10,005 nt of DNA from an uncultured Sulfurovum sp. (GTDB lineage: Bacteria > Campylobacterota > Campylobacteria > Campylobacterales > Sulfurovaceae): contig CACVAU010000007.1 in NCBI GenBank assembly GCA_902727915.1, positions 1 through 10,005 on the forward strand, read 5' to 3'. The translations under genes were made by a program, and so were the position numbers. Below the pieces are notes generated by a model, which was not told the DNA's origin, did not search any database, and saw nothing but the letters and a program-made list of their open reading frames with translations. This document shows positions 6,990 through 10,005 of the stretch, piece after piece (the stretch's first letter is position 1; each line of letters starts with the position of its first letter).

Positions 6990-7074
6990 AATTTAAAGAA
7001 ACAGATATGGTAAAGTACTTTAAGGAGATACCAAAACCGAAAATGTGAAAAAAGTTTATCTGTTTCTTAAAATT
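6990..7074 (-). terminator. Candidate attenuator: 18-bp hairpin followed by A-U7
   Basis: The arms 6990-7007 and 7057-7074 pair at 17 of 18 positions; the core is AAGAAACAGATA with TATCTGTTTCTT. On the minus strand the stem is followed at once by A and seven U (6988-6982), as in an intrinsic terminator. The 49-base loop is long for a simple terminator, but TGGTA and TACCA inside it can pair and stack on the stem. It lies 148 bases before the kinase start and 114 bases after nrtD, which already has its own terminator. A second one suggests attenuation of the kinase gene, or a promoter between the two. Confidence 0.55.
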
Positions 7075-7098
7075 ATTCTATCAATTTTTAATATAATA

Positions 7099-7117
7099 AT
7101 TATATGTTTATATTATA
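7099..7117 (-). promoter_or_regulatory. AT-rich promoter-like region after nrtD
   Basis: Two perfect TATAAT hexamers occur on the minus strand at 7112-7117 and 7099-7104, between the nrtD terminator and the 18-bp hairpin. The region is nearly pure A+T, so chance matches are expected and no -35 box is clear. A start here would give a leader of about 250 bases carrying both hairpins. Confidence 0.3.
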
Positions 7118-7142
7118 AAATAATTTTCTAATAAAAATAACA

Positions 7143-7171
7143 GAAAATTGATTAAATTTTAATCAATTTTC
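7143..7171 (-). terminator. Intrinsic terminator after nrtD
   Basis: GAAAATTGATTAAA and TTTAATCAATTTTC are perfect inverse complements around a single central A, a 29-base palindrome 16 bases past the nrtD stop. On the minus strand TGTTATTTTTATT follows. Despite being A-T rich, the long stem and U-rich tail are good evidence for termination of the nrtBD transcript. Its symmetry would let it act on either strand. Confidence 0.7.
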
Positions 7172-7187
7172 CAATAACATAACTTTA

Positions 7188-7979
7188 TTATTCATCCTCC
7201 TTTGCAAACTTCTCATAAAGAAAGCTCAAAATTGCTTCTCTACATCGGATATATTCGGCATCATGCTGTAATTCAACCCGTTTTCTAGGACGCTCTAAAT
7301 TCACTTCAAGAATCTCTCCGATGGTTGCTTCTGGACCATTGGTCATCATAACCACTTTATCACTTAACAACACGGCTTCATCAATGTCATGGGTAATAAT
7401 AATGACCGTATTTTCAACACTCTGCTGAATACGCATAAGATGCTCTTGTAAGTTGGCTCGGGTTAGTGAATCCAAAGCACCAAAAGGTTCATCCATCAAA
7501 AGCACTTCTGGGTTAATGGACAAGGCTCGGGCAATTCCAACCCGTTGTTTCATTCCCCCTGAAATTTCACCGGGCATTTTGTCTTTGGCATGGTCTAAGT
7601 TAACCATAGAAACATACTTCTCAACTCTTTCGCGAAGCTCAGCAGAGCTAAGTTTTGGCATTACTTTTTTAACAGCCATCTCAATATTTTCATACACACT
7701 TAACCAAGGCAGTAAGGAGTGGTTTTGAAAAACAACAGCCCTCTCTGGTCCTGGGCCTTTGATCTCTTTTTCATTCAGAACAATCGACCCTTCTGTTTGC
7801 AAATCAAGACCTGATATCATATTGAGCAGTGTTGATTTACCACAACCACTGTGCCCAATAATCGAAATAATCTCATTCTTTTTAATCTCTAAATTGACAT
7901 CCGTAACAGCAATATAATCCTCTTTTCCTGAAATAGGAAATCTTTTCTCAACATTTTTAAGACTTAAGAACTGGCTCAT
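7188..7979 (-). CDS. nrtD: Nitrate/nitrite-type ABC importer, ATP-binding protein
   Basis: The 263-residue protein is a complete ABC ATPase. It has Walker A GHSGCGKST (42-50), Q-loop Gln85 in VVFQNHSLLPW, signature ISGGMKQR (139-146), Walker B LLMDEP (160-165), D-loop GALD and switch His197 in ITHD. QNHSLLPW and the overall layout are typical of the NrtD/SsuB/TauB group. There is no C-terminal solute-binding extension, so it is NrtD-like and not NrtC-like. Its ATG overlaps the nrtB stop as TAATG, with GGGAG just before it inside nrtB, so translation is probably coupled. The ATPase works at the inner face of the membrane with the nrtB permease. Substrate assignment rests on nrtA and on context. 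Confidence 0.9.
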   Translation of the reverse strand: MSQFLSLKNVEKRFPISGKEDYIAVTDVNLEIKKNEIISIIGHSGCGKSTLLNMISGLDLQTEGSIVLNEKEIKGPGPERAVVFQNHSLLPWLSVYENIEMAVKKVMPKLSSAELRERVEKYVSMVNLDHAKDKMPGEISGGMKQRVGIARALSINPEVLLMDEPFGALDSLTRANLQEHLMRIQQSVENTVIIITHDIDEAVLLSDKVVMMTNGPEATIGEILEVNLERPRKRVELQHDAEYIRCREAILSFLYEKFAKEDE

Positions 7980-8794
7980 TATGATCTCCCTTTTTTTGTA
8001 TAGTCAAAATAATCAGCGATTTTTCCCATCGCAACATCTAAAATAAACCCAACCAAACCAACGATGATAATACCGATGATAATGTTGTGGTATGCCAAGT
8101 TATTGTACTCATCCCAAATCCAGAACCCAATACCAATTCCCCCAGTTAACATCTCAGCAGCAACAATTACCAACCAAGCAATCCCCAGTGAAAGACGCAT
8201 CCCTGTAAAAATAAACGGTACAGCCACTGGTAAAATAATTTGCACTACTTTTTCCATGGGTGTAAACTGTAATACTTTGGCAACATTCATGTAGTCTTCA
8301 TTCACTGAACGTACACCCAATGCCGTGTTAATAATAATTGGCCAAATCGACGTAATAAAAATGGTTGAAATCGCTGTTAAGTTAATATCTTGGAAGATAA
8401 AAAGCAACAAAGGTAACCACGCCAAAGGAGAAACAGGTTTAAATATCTGAATAAACGGATCAAAAGCATATTGAGCATTTTTACTCATACCAATAAGTAA
8501 TCCTAAAGGCACACCCACAATCAAGGCTAAGGCAAAACCACCAAAAACTCTTTTAAGTGATTCCATAATCTGCCAAAAGAGTCCCTTGTCATCCACGTTT
8601 TCCACATAAAATGGATCCGATAAAACACCAATGACATCATCTCCCTCAGCATCCACTCCCCCAAATGCAGCAACATACGTGTCACTTGGTGTGGGAAAAT
8701 CCTCAACTAAATGAGAAATTCCTGACCACACCTGAATAATTACCACCAACACTATCAATGGTAAAAGTATTCGCTTTATTAACTCTTTATTCAT
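7979..8794 (-). CDS. nrtB: Nitrate/nitrite-type ABC importer, permease
   Basis: The 271-residue membrane protein has a first hydrophobic segment at about 9-24 and a hydrophilic loop at 30-75. About five further segments follow (near 84-104, 120-135, 140-158, 190-215 and 238-258). The EAA-type loop that docks the ATPase lies at about 170-205 (VAKVLQFTPMEKVVQIILP...). SPLAWLPLLLF and the loop match NrtB/SsuC/TauC permeases. AAGGAA precedes the ATG. It is separated from nrtA by two hairpins, but overlaps nrtD by one base. With nrtA it probably imports nitrate, with nitrite or cyanate as alternatives. Confidence 0.9.
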   Translation of the reverse strand: MNKELIKRILLPLIVLVVIIQVWSGISHLVEDFPTPSDTYVAAFGGVDAEGDDVIGVLSDPFYVENVDDKGLFWQIMESLKRVFGGFALALIVGVPLGLLIGMSKNAQYAFDPFIQIFKPVSPLAWLPLLLFIFQDINLTAISTIFITSIWPIIINTALGVRSVNEDYMNVAKVLQFTPMEKVVQIILPVAVPFIFTGMRLSLGIAWLVIVAAEMLTGGIGIGFWIWDEYNNLAYHNIIIGIIIVGLVGFILDVAMGKIADYFDYTKKGRS

Positions 8795-8839
8795 ACTGTT
8801 TTTCCTTCTATGTTTTTTGAACAGCGACTCCTTGTTCTT

Positions 8840-8874
8840 ATGAGTACCTAAAAAGGAAGAAATTAGGTACTCAT
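8840..8874 (-). terminator. 12-bp hairpin between nrtA and nrtB
   Basis: ATGAGTACCTAA and TTAGGTACTCAT form a perfect 12-bp stem around an 11-base loop. Minus-strand sequence after it (AAGAACAAGG) lacks a U run, so it is not a simple terminator for nrtA. On the plus strand it is followed by only AAAAAC, so it is no terminator there either. It could protect the 5' end of the nrtBD message after processing, or serve as an operator. Confidence 0.5.
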
Positions 8875-8883
8875 AAAAACAAA

Positions 8884-8910
8884 AACCATCATCTTTGAAC
8901 GATGATGATT
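8884..8910 (-). terminator. Intrinsic terminator after nrtA
   Basis: AATCATCATC and GATGATGGTT pair over ten positions (one U-G) around a GTTCAAA loop, followed on the minus strand by TTTGTTTTTATG. The stem starts 15 bases after the nrtA stop. Stem, loop size and U-rich tail fit an intrinsic terminator. Partial read-through into nrtBD would make more binding protein than permease and ATPase. Confidence 0.75.
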
Positions 8911-8925
8911 CTTTCCACTGTAAAC

Positions 8926-10005
8926 TTATTTTTTAGTTACGTATTTAGGGTCAGCACATCCAGCAGGTCCATAAGGACAAACATATTCTGGTTGTTTTGT
9001 TTCAACTTTCCAGTCATTTGCTTTGGCTAAAGCTTCTTTAGAAACTTTAGAATTCACAACTTTTGCATCAAAAATATACTCAACAGCTTTGTTAGGATCC
9101 CAAACTTTTCCATCAATAAACTTGTTGTACTCATCCACACCATCTTTTTTCCAAGCACTTGGTGGAAGTGTGTACCCAACATCTTTGGCAACTTCAGCAA
9201 AAAGGTCTGGTCTATAGACTTTTTCAATGGTCTCTTTCATGTTAACAGGCTTGTCAAGTTGACCCCATCTATACATCTGAGTAATGAACCACATACCGTG
9301 AGAGTAGTAAGGGTACGCTGCATAATAGTTTGCAAAGGTGTTAAACATTGGGTTTGAACTGTCTACCCCTTTGTTATAAAGGAAGGTACCTGACATTGAT
9401 TTTCTAAGAACTGACTTTGGTGCTTTTACGTAGTTCTTTTTTGCTAAGAAACCAATCGCTTCTTCTCTGTTTTCCCAAGATGCATCCAACCACATTTGTG
9501 CTTCAATAACAGCTTTCATAACAGCTTTCGTTGTCTCTGGGTATTTCTTTACAAAATCAGCTCTTGCTTGAAGTACTTTTTCAGGGTTGTTGTTCCAAAT
9601 GTCATAGTTTGTTACAAGAGCAGAACCTTTACCTTTAAGTACAATTCTTGAATTCCAAGGCTCACCCACACAGTAACCTTCAATGTTTCCAGCAATTAAG
9701 TTTGATGGCATTGTTGGTGGTGGGAAAGGTTTAATAGTACAGTCACTGTCTGGTAAAATTCCAGATGATGCCATCCAATATCTTAACTCATAGTTGTGTG
9801 TTGAAACAGGATGAACCATACCAAAACTAAGAGGCTTATAGTTTTCACCTTCAGCTTTACGTTTAGCATCAATGTACTTCTTTAAACTGTCAGCAGAAAC
9901 AGGTCGTTGTGTTTTGTCAAGACCATGCTTTTCCATCTCTTTAATAATGTCATTACCATAAGTAATGGCGTTACCATTAAAATCTAATGATAAAAGTGCT
10001 TGTAA
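8926..10005 (-). CDS. nrtA: Nitrate-binding protein of the ABC importer (3' part; start outside window)
   Basis: Visible are the last 359 codons of a NrtA/CmpA-type solute-binding protein. The frame is open all the way to base 10005, and the codons before Met 9936 (ALLSLDFNGNAITYGNDIIKE) belong to the same protein. That Met is therefore internal and the N-terminus, expected to include an export signal, is missing. Family-typical segments are MVHPVSTHNYELRYWMASSG, GYCVGEPWNSRIV and the distal AAYPYYSHGMWFITQMYRWG. Full-length NrtA proteins have about 440-460 residues, so roughly 80-100 are missing. NrtA captures nitrate (and nitrite) outside the membrane and passes it to the permease; CmpA relatives bind bicarbonate. 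The adjacent kinase and nitrogen genes favour nitrate. The C-terminus carries CPYGPAGC, whose two cysteines could pair. Confidence 0.9.
   Translation of the reverse strand, partial: LQALLSLDFNGNAITYGNDIIKEMEKHGLDKTQRPVSADSLKKYIDAKRKAEGENYKPLSFGMVHPVSTHNYELRYWMASSGILPDSDCTIKPFPPPTMPSNLIAGNIEGYCVGEPWNSRIVLKGKGSALVTNYDIWNNNPEKVLQARADFVKKYPETTKAVMKAVIEAQMWLDASWENREEAIGFLAKKNYVKAPKSVLRKSMSGTFLYNKGVDSSNPMFNTFANYYAAYPYYSHGMWFITQMYRWGQLDKPVNMKETIEKVYRPDLFAEVAKDVGYTLPPSAWKKDGVDEYNKFIDGKVWDPNKAVEYIFDAKVVNSKVSKEALAKANDWKVETKQPEYVCPYGPAGCADPKYVTKK

Noticed and set aside
6941..6991. Plus-strand mini-ORF MISVAMTSACTKYLKK preceded by AAGGAGGG
   Set aside because: Only 16 codons and lying inside the inverted-repeat element; the apparent ribosome binding site is the complement of the segment that mirrors the kinase Shine-Dalgarno. 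It could be a relic of a transposase start, but nothing supports expression.
7021..7048. Plus-strand AAGGAGATACC followed by ATG, like a strong ribosome binding site
   Set aside because: The ATG is followed at once by TGA, so no protein is encoded.
6835..7187. tRNA, known riboswitch or CRISPR in the long leader
   Set aside because: No cloverleaf, no class-defining riboswitch core I recognise, and no spaced direct repeats; only the inverted repeats reported above.

Overview
The window comes from an AT-rich (roughly two-thirds A+T) Gram-negative bacterium, most likely a member of the Campylobacterota, with an Arcobacteraceae-like relative the best guess. The evidence is the protein flavour (Lys/Ile/Asn-rich), TATAAT-type -10 elements without clear -35 boxes, and a single-domain globin like Campylobacter Cgb beside AmtB/P-II. 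This placement is inference from sequence character; no 16S rRNA or other marker gene is present. Every gene I can support lies on the minus strand, so transcription runs from the right edge to the left edge.

Right part (10005 to 7188): an ABC importer of the nitrate/nitrite/cyanate type. It consists of a substrate-binding protein (nrtA, cut by the window edge and extending beyond it), a permease (nrtB) and an ATPase (nrtD). nrtA is separated from nrtB by a strong intrinsic terminator plus a second 12-bp hairpin, whereas nrtB and nrtD overlap by one base (TAATG). This fits a binding protein made in excess over the membrane parts.

Middle part (7187 to 5200): a 353-base gene-free stretch full of structure, followed by a 544-residue fusion of a PP2C phosphatase, a Ser/Thr kinase and a C-terminal membrane anchor. 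Kinases of this kind are known next to nitrate assimilation genes in other proteobacteria. The stretch holds, in transcription order, a symmetric terminator after nrtD, AT-rich promoter-like sequence, an 18-bp hairpin followed directly by A-U7 (attenuator or terminator), and a 101-bp element with 21-bp inverted repeats. The interior of that element is complementary to the kinase Shine-Dalgarno region and also contains a perfect TATAAT. This is the most interesting part of the window.

Left-middle part (5199 to 2776): the ammonium channel amtB, the P-II signal protein glnB and a single-domain globin. A 9-bp terminator-like hairpin overlaps the amtB stop codon, and another hairpin follows glnB. 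A near-consensus Crp/Fnr box and an 11-base-period repeat lie upstream of the globin. Together with the right part this makes a nitrogen block: nitrate uptake, phospho-signalling, ammonium uptake with P-II control, and a globin that probably handles nitric oxide or oxygen. No nitrate or nitrite reductase gene is visible here.

Left part (2652 to 1): the housekeeping pair rplM-rpsI (ribosomal proteins L13 and S9), whose leader contains a GCAA-capped hairpin. After an AT-rich intergenic stretch comes the first 502 codons of a large secreted protein with an SdrD/CnaB-like domain and thrombospondin-type-3-like calcium motifs, cut by the left edge. No tRNA, rRNA, CRISPR array or intact mobile element was seen.
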